Positions 1 through 7,488 of a DNA stretch of 42,593 nucleotides are shown here, one piece after another. Position 1 is the first letter of the stretch, and every line of letters starts with the position of its first letter. The notes under the pieces are model-generated. The model ran no database searches and was not told the DNA's origin. It saw nothing but the letters and a program-made list of their open reading frames with translations. The stretch is from Zeimonas sp039807785 (GTDB taxonomy: Bacteria; Pseudomonadota; Gammaproteobacteria; Burkholderiales; Burkholderiaceae_E). Where the stretch lies: positions 1-42,593 of the forward strand of contig JBDHRX010000008.1 in assembly GCA_039807785.1 (NCBI GenBank), written 5' to 3'. The translations under genes and the position numbers were made by a program.

Positions 1-1
1 C

Positions 2-94
2 GGTACATCTGACGGTACAAAACCAGCGACGTTCGAGCTGCTGTACAGGAGAATCAACGGCTTACAGACGCCGTTGATGATTGAGTGGGAGTGA
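2..94 (+). CDS. C-terminal tail of an unidentified gene cut by the left edge
   Basis: An open frame runs from base 2 to a TGA at 92-94 and encodes 30 residues ending in QTPLMIEWE. Its start lies outside the window. Base composition is close to 50% G+C and the codons are unlike those of the genes that follow, which suggests a transferred or mobile-element gene. That is inference, because I do not recognise the tail as a specific transposase. Within it, CGGTACA occurs twice 12 bases apart (1-7 and 13-19), and 53-61 pairs perfectly with 70-78 (9 bp stem, 8-base loop). No T-run follows the stem on either strand, so I do not call it a terminator. Bases 95-172 hold nothing I recognise. Confidence 0.35.
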   Translation, partial: GTSDGTKPATFELLYRRINGLQTPLMIEWE

Positions 95-172
95 ACCGGC
101 GTCCTTCCTGAGCGATCGCCGGGTATCGAGATCGAGCCGTGCCCTCATGGGGCCACGGCATCGGGCGGCCGA

Positions 173-1060
173 TCAGTCGGGCCGCAACGCGAGCATGCTG
201 GTGTGCAGGCGATGCAGCACCTGCTCGGCGGTGTTGCCCAGCAGCTTGCCAGCGGCGCCGGTGCGGCCCACGGTGCCCATGACCACGAGATCGGCCCCGA
301 GCCTGGCGGCGATGCTGGGCAGCAGGCGATCCGGCGGCCCCGCCTTGACGACGACGTTCTCCGGGGGGATACCGTGCTCGCCGGCCAGGGCCGTGATCGA
401 GGCGCCCAGCCTGGCGCGCGTGCGGCGCTCCAGGGCTTCGATGTCGATCAGGTCGAGATCCTTGGCCACGGTGGACACCGGGATGACATAGGCTGCATGG
501 ACCCGCGCGCCCAGGATCGCGCCCAGTTGGGCTGCGGCCGCCAGCACCTTGCGGTCGAGCCCGACCTGGACCGGGTCGGGCGAGCCGGCGTCGATCGTGG
601 CCAGAATGCACCGGCGCTTCCCGCGCGGCTTGCTGCCCGCGATCAGCACCGGCACCGGGCAGCGGCGCAGCAATTGCCAGTCCGTGGGCGTGTAAAACAG
701 GTTCTCGCTGCGATGGCCGGCCTTCACGACCAGGTCGATGCCATCACGTGGCACGGCCTCGACGACCCAGTCCACGATGTCCGCCGTCCATACGACTTCG
801 ATGCGCGCGCGGCCGTTGCCGGGCAGCGGCCCGGCGAGGCTGTGCTCGAGCCAGCGCCGCTTGTCCGCCAGCAAGGCCCGCTTGAGTGCGGCGGCCGCCG
901 TCGCCGAGAGCAGGCCGGGCTCCGTCGCGGCCGGTTCGTGGGCGAAGCCTACGACGCGCAGGCGCCCGGCGGCGGCCGGAAGCAGCTCGAGCGCGGCGCG
1001 CACGGCGAGCTGCCTGGGATCGTCCCGGTTGGCAATTGCCAGGATGTGATCGAGCTTCAT
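173..1060 (-). CDS. Tandem-domain universal stress protein (UspA family)
   Basis: A 295-residue cytoplasmic protein made of two UspA folds, comparable in size to UspE-type tandem proteins. The C-terminal domain keeps the ATP-binding pattern G-x2-G-x9-G-N-T (GTVGRTG...LLGNT). The N-terminal domain has a degenerate version (KAGHRSENL). One half probably binds nucleotide and the other is structural. I chose the ATG at 1060 because AAGGAGG lies upstream on the minus strand, although the spacing of about 13 is long, and because MKLDHILAI is a typical Usp first strand. The frame stays open a further 35 codons, but that stretch is Arg/Ala-rich and does not look like Usp sequence. It is divergent from nhaB across 264 bases. 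The role in stress survival is family knowledge; no specific ligand can be inferred. Confidence 0.88.
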   Translation of the reverse strand: MKLDHILAIANRDDPRQLAVRAALELLPAAAGRLRVVGFAHEPAATEPGLLSATAAAALKRALLADKRRWLEHSLAGPLPGNGRARIEVVWTADIVDWVVEAVPRDGIDLVVKAGHRSENLFYTPTDWQLLRRCPVPVLIAGSKPRGKRRCILATIDAGSPDPVQVGLDRKVLAAAAQLGAILGARVHAAYVIPVSTVAKDLDLIDIEALERRTRARLGASITALAGEHGIPPENVVVKAGPPDRLLPSIAARLGADLVVMGTVGRTGAAGKLLGNTAEQVLHRLHTSMLALRPD

Positions 1061-1324
1061 GGCGAATACGGCGCCTCCTTGGGTAAGATCCCGGCTAGGA
1101 TGCGAGCTGGCGGTGCGACGCGTCGCAACGACGCGGAACGGCGCACGGGCCGGGCGCAGGGCCAAGGATACTGACTAGCAGCCGGTTTGGGGTTGCCCGA
1201 AGTCGATGGCAGCGGCATCGCATCGGGTGCGCGTCGGGTCGGGGGAGCGTTACCCGGGGAAGAGGTTCGGCACGCCTGTGCGGCGCGCCAGGGGTGGTTT
1301 CAGGTTTTCAGCCTGAGGAAATGG

Positions 1325-2913
1325 ATGAGTCAGCCTAGCCTAGCCTAGCCGGCGCGTTCCTGCAGAACTTCCTGGGCAATTCGCCACCCTGGTACAAGCA
1401 CACGATCGTCGGCTTCCTGGTGTTGAATCCGATCGTGTTCGCCGTCAGCCCGTACGTCGCGGGCTGGCTGTTGCTGTGCGAGTTCCTGTTCACGCTGGTC
1501 ATGTCGCTGCGCTGCTATCCGCTGCAGCCGGGCGGGCTGCTCGTGATCGAAGCGATCGCGATCGGGATGACGACGCCGGCGGCGGTCTACGGCGAGGTGG
1601 TCCGGGGCTTGGACGTGATCCTGCTGCTGATCTTCATGGTGGCGGGCGTCTTCTTCCTCAAGGACCTGCTGCTGTTCATGGTCACCAAGATGGTGGTCAA
1701 GATCCGCTCGAAAATGGCGCTGACGCTGTCCTTCACCTCGGTCACGGTGGCGCTGTCGGCCTTCCTGGATGCGCTGACGGGGATTGCGATCATCATCACG
1801 GTGGCGATGGGTTTCTACGGCGTGTACCACCGGGTCGCTTCCGGCAGGCACCTCGATCAAGCCGGCCCGCAAGCCGGCCATGACGCGCACGGCGCCCACC
1901 CGGCGCCGGCGCAGAGCCCCGGAAACATCGACCGCGTCCACGCCATCCTGAGGGCGACGAGCTTCGAGTGGGATCTCGTGCAGGTCGAGGATCTGGAGCA
2001 GTTCCGCGCCTTCCTGAGGAGCCTGGTCATGCACGGCGCGGTGGCAACCGCGCTGGGCGGCGTCATGACCCTGGTCGGCGAGCCGCAGAATCTGCTGATC
2101 GGCACCCTCGCGGGCTGGGATTTCCAGGAGTTCTTCATCCGCATGGCGCCGGTCTCGATCCCGGTCGTCGTCGCCGGGTTCGCCACCTGTCTTCTGCTCG
2201 AGCGCTTCCGCCTGTTCGGCTACGGGGCGGAGCTGCCGGAGTCGGTGCGCGCGGTGCTCGTCGCTTTCGACCAGGCCGAAAGCGGCAGGCGCAATATGCG
2301 CGACGCGGCGGCGCTCATCGCCCAGGCCGCGGTGCTCGTCTTCCTGATCGTCGGGCTCGCGCTGCACCTGACAGCGGTCGGCATCATCGGCGTCACGGTG
2401 ATCGTGCTGGCGACTTCCTTGCTCGGAATCGTCGACGAGCGCCGCATCGGCCACGCGTTCCAGGAAGCGCTGCCTTTCACCGCGCTGCTGGTCGTGTTCT
2501 TCGCGATCGTGGCCGTGATTCACGACCAGCACCTGCTGGGCCCGATCTTCAGCCGCGTGCTCGCGCTGCCCCGTGAGTTGCAGCCGTCGGCCGTCTACGT
2601 CGTCAACGGCGTGCTCTCGACGGTCACCGAGAACGTGTTCATCGCCACGGTGTTCATCAACGAGCTGACCGACGCCCTGCAGAACGGCATCATCGACCGC
2701 GCCCAGTTCGACCTGCTGGCCGTGGCGGTCAACACCGGCACCAACGTGCCGAGCGTCGCCACGCCGAACGGCCAGGCGGCGTTCCTGTTCCTGCTCACCT
2801 CGGCGCTCGCGCCGCTGATCCGGCTCTCGTATGTGCGCATGGTCATCATGACGCTGCCCTACACCGTGGTCATGACGGTGACCGGCTTCCTGGCCGTCAC
2901 CTGGCTGCTGTAG
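1325..2913 (+). CDS. nhaB: Na+/H+ antiporter NhaB, frameshifted at its start by a 5-bp repeat
   Basis: An inner-membrane antiporter exporting Na+ in exchange for H+. The match to NhaB is extensive: SPYVAGWLL, CYPLQPGGLL, FLDALTGIAI, GGVMTLVGEPQNLLIGTL and NTGTNVPSVATPNGQAAF. The frame containing all of this has an in-frame TAG at 1336-1338, and its first usable start is a GTG at 1420. That start drops residues encoded just upstream that clearly belong to NhaB (FLQNFLGNSPPWY). The ATG at 1325 has an ideal site (GAGGA, 1315-1319) but reads into TAG at 1346-1348. Removing one AGCCT unit from the repeat at 1332-1350 would join this ATG to the NhaB frame as MSQPSLAGAFLQNF, giving about 527 residues (E. 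coli about 513). A His/Ala/Pro-rich insertion sits between the HRVAS motif and FRAFLRSL. The leader 1300-1316 can form a small hairpin (TCAGG/CCTGA) touching the ribosome-binding site. The gene may be broken, phase-variable, or affected by a sequencing error. Confidence 0.88.
1332..1350 (+). repeat. Pentanucleotide tandem repeat (AGCCT)3.8 in the nhaB start region
   Basis: AGCCT occurs three times in a row at 1332-1346, followed by AGCC at 1347-1350. It lies between the well-placed start codon (1325) and the conserved NhaB frame. Because 5 is not a multiple of 3, each gain or loss of a unit shifts the frame. Two full copies would be in frame from ATG 1325; the three present are not. Confidence 0.9.
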
Positions 2914-2948
2914 CCTCGTGAACGACGTTCGAGAGGGGACATCGCAGC

Positions 2949-3254
2949 GTGGAAAGCCCCTTGGCGGAGTGGCTGCTTTGCTTGACGGCCGAAATGAACC
3001 TGGGCGGGGTCACGCTGATTCCCGGCAGCGCAGGCATGGGGCACGACCGGCGTTTTCATTCGGCCCATTTCTTCGACCTGGCCGACCAGCCGCTGACGGT
3101 ACTGATGGTGCCGACGACCGAGGAAGCGGGCCGCGCGTCCCAGCTGTTGCGCGCCGAAGGCGTTCATCTGTTCTACGTCAAGACGCCGGTGGAGTTCGGC
3201 GGCATCGGGGATCCCGCAGTTCCCGACGCCCGAAGCGCTGGGGCAGGGAACTGA
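2949..3254 (+). CDS. PII-like protein (DUF190 type), possibly lacking its first strand
   Basis: 101 residues. The segment GVTLIPGSAGMGHDRRFHSA followed by HFFDLADQPLTVLMV matches the core of DUF190/PII-like proteins, small trimeric ferredoxin-fold sensors. The family usually begins with an extra beta strand (about 12-15 residues) before the GKPL-type helix start; here the GTG at 2949 begins inside that helix (MESPLAEWL). A TGA at 2919-2921 blocks extension in this frame. In another frame a GTG at 2918 encodes a sequence reaching RGKPL, so a frameshift near 2958 is conceivable. GAGAGGGG at 2931-2938 is the likely ribosome-binding site. It begins 35 bases after nhaB and is probably co-transcribed, so regulation of or by the antiporter is a reasonable but untested idea. 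The last ~20 residues are poorly conserved. Confidence 0.6.
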   Translation: MESPLAEWLLCLTAEMNLGGVTLIPGSAGMGHDRRFHSAHFFDLADQPLTVLMVPTTEEAGRASQLLRAEGVHLFYVKTPVEFGGIGDPAVPDARSAGAGN

Positions 3255-3376
3255 ACGCGCGGGTCGACGGCCGGATCATCTGACATGAAAGACCGAAGCG
3301 CGGCTGCTCGTTCGGTATCCTTCGATCATGCGGGTCCGGGCGGCCTGCGAACGGCAGACGGAACAGGAGCGATTCG

Positions 3377-4075
3377 ATGGAAAAGGTTGCGCTCATCACC
3401 GCGGGCGGCTCCGGCATGGGCGCCGCCGCCGCGCGCAGGCTCGCGCGGGACGGCTACCGCGTCGCCGTCCTGTCCTCGTCCGGCAAGGGGGAGGCCCTGG
3501 CCCGCGAGCTGGGCGGAGTAGGCATCACGGGCTCGAACCAGTCGAACGACGACGTCAGGCGGCTCGTCGACCTCGCGCTGGAACGATGGGGGCGGATCGA
3601 TGCGCTGGTCAACTCCGCCGGCCATGGCCCGCGCGCGCCGGTTCTCGAGCTGTCCGACGACGACTGGCACCGGGGCATGGAGGTCTACTTCCTGAGCGCG
3701 GTGCGGCCGATGCGGCTGGTGGTGCCGGTCATGGCAGGGCAGGGCGGCGGCGCCATCGTCAACATCTCGACCGCCTGGACCTTCGAGCCTTCCGAGATGT
3801 TCCCGACCTCCGCGGTGTTCCGCGCCGGGCTGGCGAGCTTCACCAAGATCCTCGCCGACACCCACGCGGCCCGGAACATCCGCGTCAACAACGTCCTGCC
3901 CGGCTGGATCGACAGCCTGCCCGCCACCGACGAGCGGCGCGACAGCGTGCCGATGCGGCGCTACGGCAAGGTCGAGGAGATCGCCGCCACCATCGCCTTC
4001 CTGCTGTCGGACGAAGCGGGATACATCACCGGCCAGAACATCCGGGTCGACGGCGGCATCGGTCGCAGCGTCTGA
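3377..4075 (+). CDS. Short-chain dehydrogenase/reductase-family protein with altered active site
   Basis: 232 residues with a Rossmann fold: nucleotide-binding TAGGSGMG at residues 8-15 (usual TGxxxGIG), NSAG at 79-82, and the C-terminal GYITGQNIRVDGG. The usual Ser-Tyr-x3-Lys catalytic site is replaced. By alignment Tyr becomes Ser145 and Lys becomes Arg149 (PTSAVFRAGL where PxYSASKAAL is expected), and the Ser position is Thr132. Classical SDR hydride-transfer chemistry is therefore doubtful. The intact length and conserved surroundings suggest a functional variant family rather than decay. The start at ATG 3377 follows an AGGAG. It appears to stand alone; a TATCCT at 3316-3321 could be its -10 box. 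The substrate is unknown. Confidence 0.8.
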   Translation: MEKVALITAGGSGMGAAAARRLARDGYRVAVLSSSGKGEALARELGGVGITGSNQSNDDVRRLVDLALERWGRIDALVNSAGHGPRAPVLELSDDDWHRGMEVYFLSAVRPMRLVVPVMAGQGGGAIVNISTAWTFEPSEMFPTSAVFRAGLASFTKILADTHAARNIRVNNVLPGWIDSLPATDERRDSVPMRRYGKVEEIAATIAFLLSDEAGYITGQNIRVDGGIGRSV

Positions 4076-4127
4076 TTCCGGCGCGCTCGCCGCGACGGGA
4101 GCTTCGATCCCGGCCCGGCCGGCGCGT

Positions 4128-4161
4128 CGGCCCTATCTCCCGGCCCTATCTCCCGGCCCTA
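4128..4161. repeat. 13-bp tandem repeat, 2.6 copies
   Basis: CGGCCCTATCTCC occurs at 4128-4140 and 4141-4153, followed by a partial copy CGGCCCTA at 4154-4161. The array contains the minus-strand stop codon (4146-4148) of the TetR fragment. Confidence 0.9.
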
Positions 4162-4388
4162 CCGTAGGCCGCGACGACGAGCTCCAGATAGCCGAGATAC
4201 AGCTCCTCCATGCGCTTGAACGACGACGTGTCCCGAGTCGTCGGATCCGAGCTGTTGATGATGGCGATCAGCATCAGCGCAAGCGTCCTGGCGGGCGTGC
4301 GGGGCATCAGCTCGCCCCGCTTGATCGCCAGCTTGACGCTGGCCTCGACGTTCTTCATGACCCTGCGGATGCGGTCGTGGAACCCGTC
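4146..4388 (-). pseudogene. TetR-family regulator, C-terminal fragment without the DNA-binding domain
   Basis: About 80 codons are open between a TAA at 4389-4391 and the stop at 4146-4148. The reading begins DGFHDRIRRVMKNVE and includes AIKRGEL, a pattern typical of the ligand-binding half of TetR regulators. The N-terminal helix-turn-helix is absent, and upstream sequence does not supply it in any frame I could read. An ATG at 4358 exists but has no clear ribosome-binding site. I interpret it as the remains of a truncated regulator gene. The truncation point coincides with the start of the PEP-CTERM relic on the opposite strand, so a rearrangement joined two unrelated gene ends here. Confidence 0.55.
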
Positions 4389-4392
4389 TTAG

Positions 4393-4545
4393 CCGTCGAT
4401 CAGCATCGTCTGCCTTCCCGGGTCGACCCCTCCCGAATGCGGCGGTGACGGCGGCAACGGCCAGGTTCCCGAGCCGGCGCCCATCGCGCTGCTCGCCCTG
4501 GGGCTACTCGGAGCCGGGCTGATCCGCCGCCGCGCGCGCCCCTGA
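4393..4545 (+). pseudogene. Orphan PEP-CTERM sorting-signal tail
   Basis: Between a TAG at 4390-4392 and a TGA at 4543-4545 the plus strand encodes a Gly/Asn-rich linker and then a textbook PEP-CTERM signal at 4465-4542: VPEP, a hydrophobic stretch (APIALLALGLLGAGLI) and a basic end (RRRARP). No ATG, GTG or TTG occurs in this frame, so it is the broken 3' end of a secreted-protein gene. Intact PEP-CTERM proteins are exported and processed by an exosortase; none is encoded in this window. The last 42 bases overlap the 3' end of ilvD on the other strand. Confidence 0.7.
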
Positions 4546-6378
4546 CGCTGCGGCCACGTCCCGTACCGCGCCCCGGTCCGCCCCGGCGACCAGCGCCGCG
4601 TAGGCCTGGAGCGCAGCGCTGACCCGGCGCGGGCGGGCCTGCTCGGGCCGCCAGCCGCGCGCCGCGCGCAGGCCGCGCCGGCGCGCGAGTTCCTCGTCGT
4701 CGACCTCGAGCCGGAGGCTGCGCGCGGGGATGTCGATCGTGATCGGGTCGCCGGTCTCGACGAGGCCGATGTTGCCGCCCTCGGCGGCCTCGGGGGCGGC
4801 GTGGCACAGCGAGAGTCCGGCCGAGGCGCCGGAGAAGCGCCCGTCGGTGATCAGGGCACAGACCTTGTCGAGCCCCTTCGATTTCAGGTAGCTGGTCGGG
4901 TAGAGCATCTCCTGCATGCCGGGTCCGCCGCGCGGGCCTTCGTAGCGGACGACGACGACGTCTCCGGGGCGCACCTCGCCGCCCAGGATCGCGGCGACAG
5001 CGGCGTCCTGGCTTTCGACCACGCGCGCCGGGCCGCGGAAGCGCAGCATCGTCTCGTCCACGCCGGCGGTCTTGACGATGCAGCCGCGCTCGGCGAGGTT
5101 CCCGTACAGCACCGCCAGGCCGCCGTCGTGGCGATGGGCCGAGGCCCGGCTGCGGATGCAGCCGCCGTCGCGGTCGGTGTCGAGCGCCGCGTAGCGCCGC
5201 GCCTGCGAGAACGGGGCGCGGGTCGGCACGCCGCCGGGAGCGGCGCGGAAGAAGTCTCGCACCGCGGCGGCGTCGGTGCGCATCACGTCCCAGGTCTGCA
5301 GCGCCCCGGCGAGCGTGGGGGCGTGCACGGTGGGCACGCTGGTGTCGAGCAGGCCGGCGCGGTCGAGCTCGCCCAGGATACCCATCACGCCGCCCGCGCG
5401 GTGCACGTCCTCCATGTGATGCGGGCCGGAAGGGGCGACCTTGCACAGCACCGGCACGGCGCGCGACAACCGGTCGATGTCGCGCATCGTGAAGTCGACC
5501 TGTCCTTCCTGGGCGGCGGCCAGCAGGTGCAGCACGGTGTTGGTGGAGCCGCCCATCGCGATGTCCAGCGACATCGCGTTCGCGAACGCCGCGCGGCTCG
5601 CGATGCGGCGCGGCAGCGCGCTCGCGTCGTCGTCGTGGTAGTAGCGCCGGGCCAGATCGACGATCAGGCGCCCGGCAGCGCGGAACAGGCGCTCGCGGTC
5701 GGCATGGGTGGCGAGCAGCGAGCCGTTGCCCGGCAGGGACAGGCCGAGCGCCTCGGTCAGGCAGTTCATCGAGTTGGCGGTGAACATGCCCGAGCACGAG
5801 CCGCAGGTCGGACAGGCGCTGCGCTCGATCTCGGCGACGTCGGCATCGGGGATGCGGTCGTCGGCGGCATTCACGATCGCGTCCACCAGGTCCAGCGCGA
5901 CCTCGCGGCCGCCGATGCGGGCCTTGCCGGCCTCCATCGGGCCGCCGGAGACGAATACCGTCGGGATGTCGAGGCGCATCGCCGCCATCAGCATCCCGGG
6001 CGTGATCTTGTCGCAGTTGGAGATGCACACCAGCGCATCGACGGCATGCGCGTTGCACATGTACTCGACGCTGTCGGCGATGAGGTCGCGCGAGGGCAGG
6101 CTGTAGAGCATGCCGTCGTGCCCCATCGCGATCCCGTCGTCGACGGCGATGGTGTTGAACTCCTTGCCCACGCCGCCGGCCCGCTCGATCTCCTCGATCA
6201 CCATGGGCCCGACGTCCCGCAGGTGCACGTGCCCGGGTACGAACTGGGTGAAGGAGTTGGCGACCGCGACGATGGGCTTGTCGAAGTCGGCGTCGGTCAT
6301 GCCGGTGGCGCGCCACAGCGCGCGCGCACCGGCCATGTTCCGGCCGGCGGTGCTGGCGCGGGAACGATAGGCGGGCAT
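4504..6378 (-). CDS. ilvD: Dihydroxy-acid dehydratase
   Basis: 624 residues. IlvD dehydrates 2,3-dihydroxy-isovalerate and 2,3-dihydroxy-3-methylvalerate in valine, isoleucine and leucine synthesis, in the cytoplasm, using an Fe-S cluster and Mg2+. Signatures include GRNMAGARALWRATGM near the N-terminus, NSFTQFVPGHVHLRD, SNCDKITPGM, and CPTCGSCSGMFTANSMNCL followed by PGNGS. These separate it from the related 6-phosphogluconate dehydratase. The start at ATG 6378 is supported by GGAGGA with 7-base spacing. The family usually ends near the GADRGAVRD motif; here about 20 further Ala-rich residues run on, and the last 42 bases read across the PEP-CTERM relic, so the natural stop may have been lost. 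It is divergent from the LysR gene, which may regulate it. Confidence 0.96.
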   Translation of the reverse strand: MPAYRSRASTAGRNMAGARALWRATGMTDADFDKPIVAVANSFTQFVPGHVHLRDVGPMVIEEIERAGGVGKEFNTIAVDDGIAMGHDGMLYSLPSRDLIADSVEYMCNAHAVDALVCISNCDKITPGMLMAAMRLDIPTVFVSGGPMEAGKARIGGREVALDLVDAIVNAADDRIPDADVAEIERSACPTCGSCSGMFTANSMNCLTEALGLSLPGNGSLLATHADRERLFRAAGRLIVDLARRYYHDDDASALPRRIASRAAFANAMSLDIAMGGSTNTVLHLLAAAQEGQVDFTMRDIDRLSRAVPVLCKVAPSGPHHMEDVHRAGGVMGILGELDRAGLLDTSVPTVHAPTLAGALQTWDVMRTDAAAVRDFFRAAPGGVPTRAPFSQARRYAALDTDRDGGCIRSRASAHRHDGGLAVLYGNLAERGCIVKTAGVDETMLRFRGPARVVESQDAAVAAILGGEVRPGDVVVVRYEGPRGGPGMQEMLYPTSYLKSKGLDKVCALITDGRFSGASAGLSLCHAAPEAAEGGNIGLVETGDPITIDIPARSLRLEVDDEELARRRGLRAARGWRPEQARPRRVSAALQAYAALVAGADRGAVRDVAAASGARAAADQPGSE

Positions 6379-6500
6379 CGGTGTTCCTCCTGGGCCGGGT
6401 CGGATCCCCGGGGAAGGCATTCTTGCGCAGCCGTGCCATACGTTCCAATACAATATCGACCACCCGGCCATATCGATTCGAAATAGCAGGAGGACGACAG
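6379..6500. promoter_or_regulatory. ilvD / LysR-gene divergent promoter region
   Basis: 122 bases between divergent start codons, clearly more A+T-rich than the flanks around 6440-6486. ATATCGA occurs twice as a direct repeat (6453-6459 and 6470-6476, 17 bases apart), and TTCGAA lies at 6476-6481. LysR-type regulators commonly bind such shared regions. I see no unambiguous -35/-10 pair, so assigning the repeat as the operator is inference. Confidence 0.4.
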
Positions 6501-7397
6501 ATGGAGCTGCGCCAGATCCGCTATTTCGTCGCCGTCGCGGAGTCGGGCGGCTTCTCGCGCGCGGCGCAGCGCCTGCACGTCTCGCAGCCGCCGCTGTCGA
6601 CCCAGGTCCGGCGCCTGGAGGAGGAGCTCGGGGTCACGCTCCTGGAACGCGGGAGCCGGGGCGTCACGCTCACCGGCGCCGGCGAGGTCTTCCTGGAGGG
6701 GATGCGGGCGGCGCTGGCGCGGATCGAGCGCGCCCGGACCGAGGCCCGGTGCGCCGCGCACGGCGGCGCCGGCAGGCTGTCGATCGGCTTCGTCTCGATC
6801 GCCGACTACGGGATCCTCCCGCCGGCGCTGAAGCGCTTCCGCGCCGGCCATCCGCAGGTCGAGATCCAACTGCACGAGCTGACCACCGATGCCCAGGTGC
6901 GCGAGCTGCGCGCCGCCGGCATCGACCTGGGGATCGGCCTGGCGCCGGTGGACGAGCCGGACATCGCGTTCGAGCCGCTGCTGCGCGAAGCGCTGGTGCT
7001 CGCCGTGCCGGCGGGCCACCCGGCGGCGAAGGGGCGCGGCGCGGCCGATCTGCGCGCGTTCGCCCGGGAGAGCTTCATCGTGCCGCCTCGGGACCTCGCT
7101 CCGGGGCTCTACGACCTGACCATCCAGCGCTGCCGCACCGCCGGCTTCGCCCCGCGGATCACCCAGCACGCGCGCCAGATGCAGACCGTGATCGGCCTGG
7201 TCGCGAGCGGCATGGGTTGCGCGCTCGTGCCTGCCTCGGTGCGCGGCCTCAGGCGACCCGGCGTGCGCTACTGCAGCCTGCGGGGCAGGGCGGCGAACGT
7301 GGAGCTGGGCCTGCTGCGTCTGCGCGGTGCGAGGAGCGCGCCGGGCGAGCGCTTCGTCGAGGCGATCCGGGGCGCGGCGCGGGCGGCGGACGCGTGA
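6501..7397 (+). CDS. LysR-family transcriptional regulator
   Basis: 298 residues. The N-terminal winged helix-turn-helix is standard (MELRQIRYFVAVAESGGFSR, then AAQRLHVSQPPLSTQVRRLE), followed by a periplasmic-binding-protein-like effector domain from about residue 90 (LSIGFVSIADYGILP). The start at 6501 is preceded by AGGAGG (6488-6493). It is transcribed away from ilvD across a 122-base shared region, the usual arrangement for a LysR regulator and its target, so control of ilvD is plausible. The effector cannot be read from the sequence. Bases 7398-7488 separate it convergently from the next gene, and nothing else is seen there. Confidence 0.92.
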   Translation: MELRQIRYFVAVAESGGFSRAAQRLHVSQPPLSTQVRRLEEELGVTLLERGSRGVTLTGAGEVFLEGMRAALARIERARTEARCAAHGGAGRLSIGFVSIADYGILPPALKRFRAGHPQVEIQLHELTTDAQVRELRAAGIDLGIGLAPVDEPDIAFEPLLREALVLAVPAGHPAAKGRGAADLRAFARESFIVPPRDLAPGLYDLTIQRCRTAGFAPRITQHARQMQTVIGLVASGMGCALVPASVRGLRRPGVRYCSLRGRAANVELGLLRLRGARSAPGERFVEAIRGAARAADA

Positions 7398-7488
7398 GCG
7401 AAGCACAGCGCGGCAAGGTCCGCCCAGGCGCGCACCGCACCGCCCCGGCGACGCCCCGCGCAGCCGGTTCCGGCCGCGCGCTGCGGAC

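Noticed and set aside
53..78. Hairpin as terminator of the stress-protein gene
   Set aside because: It lies inside an open frame on the other strand, about 95 bases beyond the stop, and no T-run follows.
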